This document shows, in pieces, positions 18,072 through 27,407 of a stretch of 64,000 nt of DNA. Under the pieces are notes generated by a model. That model was not told the DNA's origin. It saw only the letters and a program-made list of their open reading frames with translations, and made no database searches. The position numbers were made by a program, and so were the translations under genes. The stretch comes from an uncultured Flavobacteriaceae bacterium. GTDB taxonomy: Bacteria; Bacteroidota; Bacteroidia; Flavobacteriales; Flavobacteriaceae. The DNA is taken from positions 62,001 to 126,000 of the forward strand of contig CALFUL010000003.1 of assembly GCA_937929935.1 (NCBI GenBank), written 5' to 3'. The first letter of the stretch is position 1. Every line of letters begins with the position of its first letter.

Positions 18072-18551
18072 CTATTGTTTTTGATACACCACATTTTGAA
18101 GATTGGGCAAATCTTCGCCAGTAGCTCGCGTTAACATATTGTCAGCCAGTACGTAAGGTGTTGTGGTTACGTTGCCAAAGAGCGTAATTTGACCCGCGTT
18201 AATAGTCCAGTTGCTATTGCTTACCGTTCGTGGCGAACAGCTAATAAAAAATAAGTCTCCGGTAATGCTTGTCACTTCAACACCGGTTAATGTCAAAACA
18301 TAGGTGCCGTCATCTTTTAAAACCAAATTGCCTGAAATACAGGGCATTTCATTTAAAAGATTCGTTGATGCTATACCGTCTTCATTGACATCTTGCGCCG
18401 GATTCACATTGAGCTCTGTTAAAATATATATGCCTGAAGCGGCTTCAATGTCGCTCGGGCCATTATTTTCTGAATCATCAGAACAAGCACTTAAAAAAAT
18501 AAATGAAGTTAAAATGAATATAAGTAGCGTTAGTTTAGTTTCATTTTTCAT
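18072..18551 (-). CDS. Lipocalin-like lipoprotein
   Basis: 159 aa. Signal segment with lipobox ending at Cys23 (LSAC). The remaining 135 residues look like a small beta-barrel of the lipocalin-like type common in Bacteroidetes (GIYILTELNVNPAQD near the start and a C-terminal strand near LQNVVYQK). Cys70 and Cys105 could form a disulfide. It probably sits in the outer membrane facing the periplasm or the outside; ligand unknown. It is 42 bp upstream of the YeeE pair on the same strand, and may or may not be co-transcribed. Confidence 0.65.
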   Translation of the reverse strand: MKNETKLTLLIFILTSFIFLSACSDDSENNGPSDIEAASGIYILTELNVNPAQDVNEDGIASTNLLNEMPCISGNLVLKDDGTYVLTLTGVEVTSITGDLFFISCSPRTVSNSNWTINAGQITLFGNVTTTPYVLADNMLTRATGEDLPNLQNVVYQKQ

Positions 18552-18847
18552 GGGTAAAGTAATGTGTTTCTTGAAAATAAGTTCAAGACTATTGTTGATT
18601 ATTTTTTAATAATCTATTGTAATTTACTGATTAATTTTTAAGCATAATTTGATAGCGCATGTTAAGAAAATATTTTTTTGATTTTATAGTGAATTAAATT
18701 TTTTTAGAATGCAATGCCCCATTTAAACGAGTGCATTTACAGAAGAAAATAGGGCAACGGCATAAGATCATTAGAATCAGTTAAAAATAGTATTCTAGTT
18801 TCAATATGGTCTTCTTATCTTTAGCATGAGGCTAATATAAACGTACA
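18552..18847. other. Divergent intergenic region
   Basis: 296 bp between a minus-strand lipoprotein gene and the plus-strand dehydrogenase gene. It must hold both promoters. A weak TAnnTTT-like element (TATCTTTAG) is seen about 25 bp before the 18848 start, but no convincing -33 partner. No ORF or repeat noticed. Confidence 0.4.
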
Positions 18848-21076
18848 ATGAGGTATCTTCTTTTTAGTGCTTTTTTCATTTTTATTATTTCATGTTCACG
18901 TACTTATGATGAAACCTATGTTTCATTAGAGGGGTATCAAATTGAAGAAGGTTTTGATCTTGAAGTCATTGCAGCTGAACCTTTATTAAAGGCCCCTGTT
19001 GCAATTGATTTCGATAGTCAAGGCAGAATTTGGGTAGTTCAAATGCCTGGCTATATGAATGATATTGAAGGCTCTGATGAAGACGCCCCCAATGGCAGTA
19101 TTAAAATATTAGAAGATTTAGATAATGATGGCGTTGCAGATCATGCCAAAACCTTTCTTGATAGTTTGGTTATGCCCAGAGCATTGGCCCATGTTTACGG
19201 CGGTCTTTTGTACTCAGAACCTCCTTTTTTATATTTTGTAGACATTGAAAATGACCAGCCTAAAAATCGCACTGTGGTTGATTCAATTTATGCGGCTGAT
19301 GGAAACCCCGAACATCAACCCAACGGGCTTTTATTAAACATTGATAACTGGATCTATAATGCCAAATCAAACTTCAGATACCAACGTAAAAACGGAGTTT
19401 GGCTTAAAGAACCTACTACCTTTCGTGGCCAATGGGGCATTTCACATGATAACTTTGGTAGGCTGTATTACAACAATAATTCACAACAATTATTAGGCGA
19501 TCATGTATTGCCTAACCGAATGGTACGTAATAAACATTTCACACCTAAAAAGAGTGTGAGTCAAATGTTGACCAAGGATCAACGCGTATATCCGTTACAA
19601 GAAGTTGCCGTAAATAGGGGGTATGCCAAGGGCGTTCTTGATGCTGATAGCCTGCTCATCAATACTACGGCAGCTGCGGGTTTGGTGGTGTATAATGGGG
19701 GTGTTTTTTCTGAGGATTATAACCAGAATGTTTTTGTGAGCATACCTGAAGTGAATTTGATTAAAAGGAATATTTTAAATTTTAAAGGGACGAAAACCGA
19801 AGCCAAACAAGCCTATGAAGACAAAGAGTTCATTGCATCATTAGATGAAGGTTTTAGGCCCGTTAGTTTAAATAATGGCCCCGACGGAAGCATGTATATT
19901 GTAGATATGCATCGTGGTGTTATTGGGCATCATGCTTATTTGAGTCCGTATTTTCGAACAAAAACCCTTGAGAATCGATTAGATACCGTAACAGATTACG
20001 GTCGTATTTTAAAAGTAAATAAGACTGGGGTACTGCGCGAAAAGGCACCTAATTTTGATGATATGTCGGCTACTGCATTAGTAAGTTTGCTCAACCATAA
20101 AAACGGGTGGATCCGCAATCGAGCGCAACATCATTTGATTTATAAAAAGAAAACCGAAGTGATTTCTGAATTGAAAACTTTGATTTTGAATCAAGAGAAT
20201 GAATTAGCCCAACTACATGCACTTTATGTGTTAGCTGGGCTAGATGCTTTAGATTTTGATTTCTTAGCTGAGGTTGCTGTTTTAGCCTCATCAAAAGTTA
20301 ATGCGCATGCCATTGTGTTGCTAGAAGCTTTCGCATCTGAAGAACATGCAGAAAAGGCTAAAGCTATTTTCAAAAGCTTAATGAACCGTACTAATGCAGA
20401 AATTGATTTGTATTTGGCAAGTACATTGGGTGTATGGAATCAAAAGACGAATGGCAAATTTTTGCCTGAATTGAAAAAGTTAAGTCGTGATCATTTTGGA
20501 GACCATGTGCTGAGAGAAGCTTTGATAAGCGGACTCACTGATGACCAGCTAATTTTAGAATACCTTTCAGAAGATGTTTCTATGAAAGATTTAAAATTAA
20601 AAATGGATCTTGAAAAAGTTGCTTCTGACAAAGAAAAAGGCATAACCAATATCATTTATTCTAGAAAATTTTTAAACGAAGACAACCGTACGGCAGGCGG
20701 AAAAATGTTCTTTCAAATATGTGCTTCTTGTCATGGTACCAATGGTGCCGGTATTGAAGGTCTTGCACCACCTTTGCAAGGTTCAGCTTATGTAGCTGAT
20801 GGCGAAAAATTAGGGTTGATTATTTTACATGGCCTTCAAGGCCCCATTACCGTAAAAGGCAAAACCTATGATTTAAATCTTGCTATGCCTGGTTTAATAA
20901 GAAATGAGCATATCACTGATAAAGATATTGCTGATTTAATCGCCTATGTATCAAACGCATTTTCAGATGAACCCGATTGGTTTAAGAAAGAACGGGTGAC
21001 TGAATTAAGAGCGTTGATACCAAAAAGTGGCGCTGAATATACTGAAGAAGAATTACTGCAGCATTCAAAAAAATAA
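18848..21076 (+). CDS. Lipoprotein with dehydrogenase-type propeller, HEAT-like region and cytochrome c domain
   Basis: 742 aa. Lipobox at Cys16 (IISC). Residues 30-385 resemble the soluble-glucose-dehydrogenase/membrane-bound dehydrogenase propeller (FDSQGRIWVVQMPGY, NNGPDGSMYIVDMHRGVIGHH). A helical HEAT-like part follows (about 395-600), then a C-terminal class I cytochrome c with haem motif CASCH (625-629) and a probable axial Met in LAMPGL near 680. Proteins of this layout are widespread in Planctomycetes and Bacteroidetes; substrates are mostly unknown, and sugar or alcohol oxidation with electrons passed to haem is the usual guess. A Crp/Fnr regulator begins 52 bp downstream. Confidence 0.82.
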   Translation: MRYLLFSAFFIFIISCSRTYDETYVSLEGYQIEEGFDLEVIAAEPLLKAPVAIDFDSQGRIWVVQMPGYMNDIEGSDEDAPNGSIKILEDLDNDGVADHAKTFLDSLVMPRALAHVYGGLLYSEPPFLYFVDIENDQPKNRTVVDSIYAADGNPEHQPNGLLLNIDNWIYNAKSNFRYQRKNGVWLKEPTTFRGQWGISHDNFGRLYYNNNSQQLLGDHVLPNRMVRNKHFTPKKSVSQMLTKDQRVYPLQEVAVNRGYAKGVLDADSLLINTTAAAGLVVYNGGVFSEDYNQNVFVSIPEVNLIKRNILNFKGTKTEAKQAYEDKEFIASLDEGFRPVSLNNGPDGSMYIVDMHRGVIGHHAYLSPYFRTKTLENRLDTVTDYGRILKVNKTGVLREKAPNFDDMSATALVSLLNHKNGWIRNRAQHHLIYKKKTEVISELKTLILNQENELAQLHALYVLAGLDALDFDFLAEVAVLASSKVNAHAIVLLEAFASEEHAEKAKAIFKSLMNRTNAEIDLYLASTLGVWNQKTNGKFLPELKKLSRDHFGDHVLREALISGLTDDQLILEYLSEDVSMKDLKLKMDLEKVASDKEKGITNIIYSRKFLNEDNRTAGGKMFFQICASCHGTNGAGIEGLAPPLQGSAYVADGEKLGLIILHGLQGPITVKGKTYDLNLAMPGLIRNEHITDKDIADLIAYVSNAFSDEPDWFKKERVTELRALIPKSGAEYTEEELLQHSKK

Positions 21077-21128
21077 ACCTTTAAAAAAGGGTACATTTAG
21101 AATAACCTTTAAGCACGAACCTCAATTT

Positions 21129-21728
21129 ATGCAAACCGCATCAACCTTAGCACATTTAGAAAATTTGAAGCGTAAAGTAGCCTCTTATACTGAAGTAGCC
21201 ACTGATGTTTTAGAAAATCAAATGCAATTCTACCATAGGCTTGACCTAAAAAAAGGCGAAATTTTAGTGAGTCAGGGGCAGTATGTGAAACACTTTTATT
21301 ACGTTGCTGAGGGCTGTATTTATTATTTTAAGCTTGAAGATGGCGAAGAAAAAGTACTAGAATTTTATACTGAAGATGTTTTTTTTACTGATTTACCGGC
21401 CTATGTAAAAGAAGCCCCTTCTAACTATTATTTAAAAGCTGCTGAAGCCTCAACCATTTATGCGGTAGCTAAAACTGATGCTGAAAATTCTTTTAAGGTT
21501 TCGCACCAATTAGAACGTTTTGGTAGGCTTTCAATGCAAGAAGCATTTATGAAAATATTTACAAGAGTAGAGCGCTTAAGTAGCCGTTCGAATGAAGAGC
21601 GTTACTTGCGATTACTTGAAAAAAGACCAGATTTATTTCAACGCGTACCACAATATCTCATTGCGTCTTATTTGGGTTTAACAGCCGTGGGACTCTCAAA
21701 AATAAGAAAGCGTTTAGGTAAAGGATAG
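21129..21728 (+). CDS. Crp/Fnr family transcription regulator
   Basis: 199 aa from ATG 21129; an upstream in-frame start at 21027 would lie inside the previous gene and adds a non-family extension. Residues about 25-125 form a cyclic-nucleotide-binding-type barrel (LKKGEILVSQGQYVKHFYYVAEGCIYYFK spans its first strands). The C-terminal 50 residues form the winged helix, ending in YLGLTAVGLSKIRKRLG, which fits the recognition helix. There is no Fnr-type cysteine cluster, so an iron-sulfur sensor is unlikely. It probably belongs with the cytochrome-dehydrogenase gene before it, but its targets are unknown. Confidence 0.85.
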   Translation: MQTASTLAHLENLKRKVASYTEVATDVLENQMQFYHRLDLKKGEILVSQGQYVKHFYYVAEGCIYYFKLEDGEEKVLEFYTEDVFFTDLPAYVKEAPSNYYLKAAEASTIYAVAKTDAENSFKVSHQLERFGRLSMQEAFMKIFTRVERLSSRSNEERYLRLLEKRPDLFQRVPQYLIASYLGLTAVGLSKIRKRLGKG

Positions 21729-21746
21729 GTAGTTTTTCTTAGAAAA

Positions 21747-22076
21747 TTAGTCTACTTGCCGTCCTATTTCATCAATCATATTGATTGGATTAGGGTTTTG
21801 TCGCTTCCAAGTTTTTTCAAAATACTGATACGCTAAATAGCAAGTTAAAATTCCGAAAGGAAGCATAAATATGCCTAAAACGGTATCATTGATATCGTCA
21901 AAAAAACCGGGAGAAGCAAATTCAGCAATTAATCCTATAATCAGCCCAAAAAATAGAATACCACCATAATAAATAATAATGCCTAGAATGGCATAACCCC
22001 ATTTATTCTTTTCGAACTCCTCTGCTAATTTGTAGAAATATTTTCCGATCCAGTACAGTAAAATTAATCCTAACAT
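21747..22076 (-). CDS. Small membrane protein of unknown function
   Basis: 109 aa with three hydrophobic segments (about 1-18, 25-50 and 65-86) and a polar, Lys/Asn-rich C-terminus (KTWKRQNPNPINMIDEIGRQ). It is an inner-membrane protein; I do not recognise a named family beyond similar short proteins in flavobacteria. It is convergent with the Crp/Fnr gene, with 18 bp between them, and has no obvious partner. Confidence 0.6.
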   Translation of the reverse strand: MLGLILLYWIGKYFYKLAEEFEKNKWGYAILGIIIYYGGILFFGLIIGLIAEFASPGFFDDINDTVLGIFMLPFGILTCYLAYQYFEKTWKRQNPNPINMIDEIGRQVD

Positions 22077-22214
22077 AGGTTTGGTTTTTGGTTGAAGGTA
22101 TTATCAAACGTTTTGAAAGCGTATTTCATTGTGTTTGAAAATCAGAAATTTATACAAAATAGCTCAAAAGGATCAGAATTGAGGGTCTTCATAAGTATGT
22201 TTAGTAGATTGATT

Positions 22215-23645
22215 TTAAGGGGTGTTGGTGGGTTTTGTTATTTTATTAATCATCCCTTTAAAAATGATTCCGTGAAAGGGTAATACTGAATACCAGTATA
22301 GTCTACCTAAGAGTCCGTGGGGTCTAAAAGTGGCTGTTTGAAAGAGTTGATCATTTTTGAATTTAAATTCAAGCCATGCCTCTCCAGGTAGTTTCATTTC
22401 AGCAAATAATAACAATCTTCCCTCTGCTTTATTAGCATACATAACACGCCAAAAATCTAAGGCATCGCCAGATTCTAATGAACTAGTATTTGTTCTTCCT
22501 CTTCTTAAACCTACACCGCCGAATAATTTATCGATATACCCTCTTATTTTCCAAAGAAAGTTAGCATAATACCATCCATTAGTGCCGCCAATACGCCATA
22601 CTCTATCAATTGCTTCTTTTTTTGAAACAAGGGTTCTTTGGCGCACGTCTTTAAAACATCCAAAAGTAGGCACGTCAATAAAGTCACTTATATTAAATTG
22701 CTTCACACCGCTTACTTGAGAATCTTTCCAACTTGAAACAATCTGATTGCCATCAATTTTAGTAAAAGCTCGCGATAAGGCTACGGTATATTCTTCAGGA
22801 TGATGATTCAATATTTCATTGATTTCAGAATTTCTACAAACCACTTCAATTTTCATGCTTTCAACCAACGAAGTTGCTAAATTATAGGAAGTAGAAGTAA
22901 CAAAATATAACCAATATGATGATATTTTAGGTGTCATTACCGGAATGGTATAAATACTCCGTTTTAATTTTCGAAATTTCGCAAACTGAAGTAACATTTC
23001 TTTATAGGTCAATATATTGGGGCCGCCAATGTCAAAATTTTGACCATACACCTTTTCATTGAAAAGTGATTTTTCTAAAAAAGTGAGTACATCGCGTATA
23101 CCAATAGGCTGACATTTTGTATTAAGCCATTTTGGGGTAACCATGAGGGGTAATTTTTCAACTAAATCTCTGATGATTTCAAAAGATGCACTACCAGAGC
23201 CAATGATTATTCCAGCCCTTAAAGTGGTTAGTTCAAAAGAGTTGTCAGCTAAAATGTTCTCAACATTTAAGCGCGAATTAAGGTGTTTTGATAGGTTGTC
23301 TTCATTGACAATACCGCTGAGGTAAATGACCTGCTTAAGACTTGTTTTTGATATTGCTTTTTTAAAGTTTGTAGCGGTTATTTCTTCAAGTTTTTCATAT
23401 TCATTAGAAGTTGACATTGAATGAATAAGATAATAGGCCGCATCTATATTCTTAGGTATATTGCTAAGCGTTTCATTTTCAAGAAAGTCTACTTCAATAA
23501 TTTCAATAAACGGAATAACTGATTCTGGCGGACTAAAGCGCTTACGATCACGAACACAACATAAAACATGATGTCCGTTTTTGACCAAAACGGGTAATAG
23601 TCTTTTGCCTATGTACCCGGTGGCTCCGGTTAATAATATCCGCAT
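22215..23645 (-). CDS. SDR oxidoreductase fused to a DUF2867 domain
   Basis: 476 aa from the ATG at 23645, which starts directly at the Rossmann strand MRILLTGATGYIGKRLLP; an in-frame ATG 39 bases earlier only adds an unusual tail. The first 300 residues are an atypical/extended SDR (NmrA-like, with YLIHSM and IYLSGI strands) that should bind NAD(P). The last about 150 residues are the DUF2867 domain (from VSKKEAIDRVWRIGG to HGIIFKGMI), seen fused to SDRs in many bacteria. Substrate unknown; DUF2867 is related to lipid-binding START-like folds. Likely cytoplasmic or membrane-associated. Confidence 0.85.
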   Translation of the reverse strand: MRILLTGATGYIGKRLLPVLVKNGHHVLCCVRDRKRFSPPESVIPFIEIIEVDFLENETLSNIPKNIDAAYYLIHSMSTSNEYEKLEEITATNFKKAISKTSLKQVIYLSGIVNEDNLSKHLNSRLNVENILADNSFELTTLRAGIIIGSGSASFEIIRDLVEKLPLMVTPKWLNTKCQPIGIRDVLTFLEKSLFNEKVYGQNFDIGGPNILTYKEMLLQFAKFRKLKRSIYTIPVMTPKISSYWLYFVTSTSYNLATSLVESMKIEVVCRNSEINEILNHHPEEYTVALSRAFTKIDGNQIVSSWKDSQVSGVKQFNISDFIDVPTFGCFKDVRQRTLVSKKEAIDRVWRIGGTNGWYYANFLWKIRGYIDKLFGGVGLRRGRTNTSSLESGDALDFWRVMYANKAEGRLLLFAEMKLPGEAWLEFKFKNDQLFQTATFRPHGLLGRLYWYSVLPFHGIIFKGMINKITKPTNTP

Positions 23646-23727
23646 TTTATTTTGATTAAAAGTTGTCCAAAAATCGAATTTCAATTCTTATAGTTGGCAC
23701 TAATAAGATTGCTTTTTGGTGTAAGTT

Positions 23728-24162
23728 TTATTGTATTCCAATTTCAGACAGTACATTTCTCAATGCTAAAATTTCTGATTTATTTTTCACATTTGGTAAT
23801 TCTCTTTGTTTACCGTTGGTCAATTGTAAGCTAAATTTCTTTTTACCTAAAAATGTTCGTTCTTTTAAATTTTGAACTAATTCAATAGGTATTTTCGATG
23901 ACGATGATTTTTTGGTAAATAAGTATATTAAGATAATACACGAGATAATTCCTAATAAAACCCAGATAACTTGAAAAAAATGAAAATTCTTTTTAATGGG
24001 ATAAAACCAATTTAAAACAGCATTAATAATGTTTAAAACATTTATGAAAATTAGAATATAATATTTCGTTTCTAAGCTGTCATTAATTTCTATGCTTCCT
24101 TCTTTCTCGTTAATTCTAAGTTTCACTTTTTCTTCTTTTTTCGAGGTTTGTATTCCAACCAA
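23728..24162 (-). CDS. Hypothetical protein with two membrane helices
   Basis: 144 aa. Polar N-terminus with a beta-like stretch (LRINEKEGSIEIND), two membrane helices (about 33-52 and 64-85), then a basic cytoplasmic tail with FLGKKKFSLQLTNGKQRELP. The layout resembles small PH-like membrane proteins, but I cannot place it in a family. It begins 8 bp after the stop of the BNR propeller gene on the same strand, so it is probably co-transcribed with it. Confidence 0.6.
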   Translation of the reverse strand: MVGIQTSKKEEKVKLRINEKEGSIEINDSLETKYYILIFINVLNIINAVLNWFYPIKKNFHFFQVIWVLLGIISCIILIYLFTKKSSSSKIPIELVQNLKERTFLGKKKFSLQLTNGKQRELPNVKNKSEILALRNVLSEIGIQ

Positions 24163-24170
24163 AATTTTAC

Positions 24171-27100
24171 TTAGTTTTCAATCAATCCCTGACCTTCAAT
24201 CCATGGTGCACCAGCATTCTTTAATTCACTTTCAAGAGCCGGAAGCGTTGTATTTATAATTGGCGCTAGTTTTGTTTTAACACTCTTCAATTGACTTTGA
24301 ACGCGGCGTAATAAACCTTGATGCTCATCAGTTGGGCCATAGGTGTTGGCTAAAGCAAACCAACCAAGTGAGTTGCCGTCACTAGCCGTTGGGTTTGAGC
24401 GTTCGCCAATTTCATCTTTTATGGCATTACCATGTAATTCTTTGTCAATATCTAACAACGTAATTTTAGCGGCATTTAAACGCGTATACATCTCATCTGA
24501 AGGCGCGCTTGCCTTATCTAAAGCGCGAAGCATAGCATCAACCGTTTTTTGACTCGTAGCTAATGCAATATTGGTTGCCGTAAGATCTTGTTGAAACGCA
24601 AAAGCTGCATCTCTAAACGTAGCTATTTCTTCATTAGATTTTCTTGGTAATACGCCCTCAAATAAAGGTTCAACTTTAAATGATTCTGGATCTTGTAATA
24701 CCGTATTTACTCCGTTTACTCTTTTTACCAAGGTAACCGTATAATCTCCGGGAGTTGCCATGACGCCGCCTCTTCTAAAACCACGGCGACCCTTAGGGGC
24801 TTGCAAACGTTCTCCGCCTTTATTCGGGTAGGTTAGTCCCCAGTTCACTCTATTAAATCCTTTTTTATTGGTGCCTTTTACAGTATTAACTACCTGCCCT
24901 TTGGCATCTTTTATAATCAATAATAGTGAAGGCCCGTCTTGTCTTTTTTCTTCCTCAAGAGCATCCCAACCCGGAAATTGTGCTGTGCCTTTTTTCTCTC
25001 TTTCTTTTCTTTGGTCCTTTTTAGATTTTATTTTATCTCCTAAATAATAGGTAAAGTTTGCACCGAAAGGTGGATTCTTCGCAATCCATTCTGCATCGCC
25101 CTGACTACCCACACGACTATGTTGACGGTACCAATGCGCCGTTTTCACAGGAAACAAGGTGGCTTCTTTTGAAGTCATACTCGAATTAAAATTACGTAAC
25201 GGAGTGATATCATCTAAAATGAAAATACCACGACCAAATGAGCCTGCCACCAAATCATTTTCACGTCTTTGAATGGTAATATCCCGAATAGGAATTGTTG
25301 GCATTCCGTCTGCTAATTCAACCCAATTGACACCCCCATTATTCGTGAAATACACCCCAAATTCTGTGGCCGCAAACAAAAGGTTCTTTTTAACGTGATC
25401 TTGTACCAATCGCCAAATCAAAAGTTTATTGGGTAGGTTTCCGTTAATTAATTTCCATGTTTTGCCCTTATCACTACTTTTAATAATGTACGGTTTGTAA
25501 TCGCCATATTTATGATTGTCGAGTGCAGCGTACACCACATTCGCATCAAAAAGATCGGCACGAACATCATTCACAAACGGAGTGCTCGGTAGCCCTTTAA
25601 CAGAATTCAAAGAAAATTTTCTCCAATTCGCACCGCCATCTTCAGTAATTTGAATTAATCCGTCATCAGTTCCGGCATACAATAATCCTTCTTGTTTTGG
25701 CGATTCTGACAATGAAGTGATGGTATTATAATTTGACATAGCACCTACATCCCAAGCATTATCCCAGCTTTGTGATTTTCCATAATACTGAAAAGTCATC
25801 CGATCTTGATTCAAAGTTAAATCGCCTGAAATGGGTTGCCAACCGTCGCCTCTATTTTCAGATTTCCAAACACGTTGCGAGGCAAAATATAAGCGTTTCG
25901 GGTTATGTGAACTAACCACAATTGGTGCATCCCAATTAAAACGTTCATAAGGATCGCCTTCTCTTGCTTGCGGTTGAATAAAAACCGTTTCTCTTGTTTT
26001 GTGATCAATACGCCATAAAGCTCCTTGTTGAAACTCGCCATAACTGAGGTCAGGGTTTCCGGGCTCAGTTGCTGTTTGTGCGCCATCAGCACCTAACGTT
26101 TTCCACCAATCAGCACTGGCAATACCGTCAGAACTAATAGTTCGAGACGGCCCAGCATGTGAGCCATTATCTTGCGTGCCACCATATACATTATAAAAAG
26201 GTTCAGCATCATCAACGGCAATTTTGAAGTATTGCGTAATGGGCAGGTTGCGAACATATTTCCAACTCTCAGTGTGATCAAAACTTTCATATAAACCCCC
26301 ATCTGTTCCAATTAATAAATAATTTGGATCTGATTTTTTAAACACCAAAGCATGGCTATCACTGTGTTGATTTGACCTTTTCATATTGGTAAAGGTTTTA
26401 CCGTGATCGGTTGAAATCAAAGCACTATTATTCATGAAATACAGCGTGCCTTCATGATGTGGTGAGGCAATGAGTTCTTGATAGTAATGCGGACCTGTAC
26501 CACCCGAAACAGCATCAGATTGTTTTACCCAAGACTCGCCGCCATTGGTGGTCATATAAACGCCACCTTTGGTACGATCTAATTCAAGTGCTGCATAAAT
26601 AACCTTGGGGTTAAAAGGCGACATTGCCAAACCTGTTTTACCCAAATTTGATTTCGGAATACCGTTTTTAAGCGCTTGCCATGTTTCGCCGCCATCAGTA
26701 CTTTTATGAAGTCCTGATCCAGGGCCGCCACCTAAATAGCCCGCTACCGTTCTATGACGTTGCCATGTTGCCGCGTATAAAATATCAGGATTCGTAGGAT
26801 CGATAAGCATATCAGTAGCACCCACCCATTCGCTATCGCCTAAGGTGCGTTTCCAGGTTTTTCCACCATCAACAGTTTTATACACGCCGCGATCGCCCCC
26901 TTTGCTCCATAACGGACCTTGAGATGCTGCCCAAACGATATTTGAGTTTTCAGGATGTACAATGATTTTGGATAAATGTTCAGAATTTTTCAATCCCATA
27001 TTTTTCCAAGATTTACCGCTGTTATGGCTGACGTAAATTCCGTCGCCAAAACCTGCATGACGCCCACCTACATTTTCGCCAGTACCCAACCAAATGGTGC

Positions 27101-27407
27101 TAGGTTTATTGGGGTCGATAGTAATACAACCCGTAGAATACACTTTTTCGTTTTCAAAAATGGCTTTCCAAGTAGTTCCTGCATTCATGGTTTTAAATAC
27201 ACCACCAGAACCTACGGCCACATACCACACACTTTCGTTTTCAGGATGTATCGCAATATCTGCAATTCTACCAGAGGTCATTGCCGGACCAATATTTCTG
27301 AATTTTAATCCGCTATACGGATTCTTATCTTTTTTCTGAGCGTTGATAGTTGTGGTAAAGCATACTGTGAACATACAGAGTAGCAAGAGGTGGATGATTT
27401 TTTTCAT
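24171..27407 (-). CDS. Large secreted BNR/VPS10-type beta-propeller protein
   Basis: 1078 aa with an N-terminal signal peptide cleaved near INAQ (residue 24). Residues about 30-740 are made of repeated propeller blades with Asp-box motifs such as SHNSGKSW, TVDGGKTW, STDGGETW, TEDGGANW and SDKGKTW. This is the sortilin/VPS10-like glycosyl hydrolase/photosystem HCF136-like propeller family common in Bacteroidetes. A proline-rich and basic linker plus a Lys/Glu helical C-terminal part (about 790-1078) follow. No sialidase catalytic arginine triad is evident, so enzymatic activity is doubtful; binding or scaffold function is possible. It is periplasmic or secreted; no T9SS sorting domain is obvious at the end. 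Confidence 0.8.
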   Translation of the reverse strand: MKKIIHLLLLCMFTVCFTTTINAQKKDKNPYSGLKFRNIGPAMTSGRIADIAIHPENESVWYVAVGSGGVFKTMNAGTTWKAIFENEKVYSTGCITIDPNKPSTIWLGTGENVGGRHAGFGDGIYVSHNSGKSWKNMGLKNSEHLSKIIVHPENSNIVWAASQGPLWSKGGDRGVYKTVDGGKTWKRTLGDSEWVGATDMLIDPTNPDILYAATWQRHRTVAGYLGGGPGSGLHKSTDGGETWQALKNGIPKSNLGKTGLAMSPFNPKVIYAALELDRTKGGVYMTTNGGESWVKQSDAVSGGTGPHYYQELIASPHHEGTLYFMNNSALISTDHGKTFTNMKRSNQHSDSHALVFKKSDPNYLLIGTDGGLYESFDHTESWKYVRNLPITQYFKIAVDDAEPFYNVYGGTQDNGSHAGPSRTISSDGIASADWWKTLGADGAQTATEPGNPDLSYGEFQQGALWRIDHKTRETVFIQPQAREGDPYERFNWDAPIVVSSHNPKRLYFASQRVWKSENRGDGWQPISGDLTLNQDRMTFQYYGKSQSWDNAWDVGAMSNYNTITSLSESPKQEGLLYAGTDDGLIQITEDGGANWRKFSLNSVKGLPSTPFVNDVRADLFDANVVYAALDNHKYGDYKPYIIKSSDKGKTWKLINGNLPNKLLIWRLVQDHVKKNLLFAATEFGVYFTNNGGVNWVELADGMPTIPIRDITIQRRENDLVAGSFGRGIFILDDITPLRNFNSSMTSKEATLFPVKTAHWYRQHSRVGSQGDAEWIAKNPPFGANFTYYLGDKIKSKKDQRKEREKKGTAQFPGWDALEEEKRQDGPSLLLIIKDAKGQVVNTVKGTNKKGFNRVNWGLTYPNKGGERLQAPKGRRGFRRGGVMATPGDYTVTLVKRVNGVNTVLQDPESFKVEPLFEGVLPRKSNEEIATFRDAAFAFQQDLTATNIALATSQKTVDAMLRALDKASAPSDEMYTRLNAAKITLLDIDKELHGNAIKDEIGERSNPTASDGNSLGWFALANTYGPTDEHQGLLRRVQSQLKSVKTKLAPIINTTLPALESELKNAGAPWIEGQGLIEN

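Noticed and set aside
26976-27339. Plus-strand open frames opposite the BNR propeller gene
   Set aside because: They lie antisense inside a strong coding gene, lack family features, and overlap each other in different frames.
24171-27407. Sialidase
   Set aside because: Asp-box blades are abundant, but I could not find the arginine triad and Tyr/Glu catalytic pair; blades alone do not make a sialidase.
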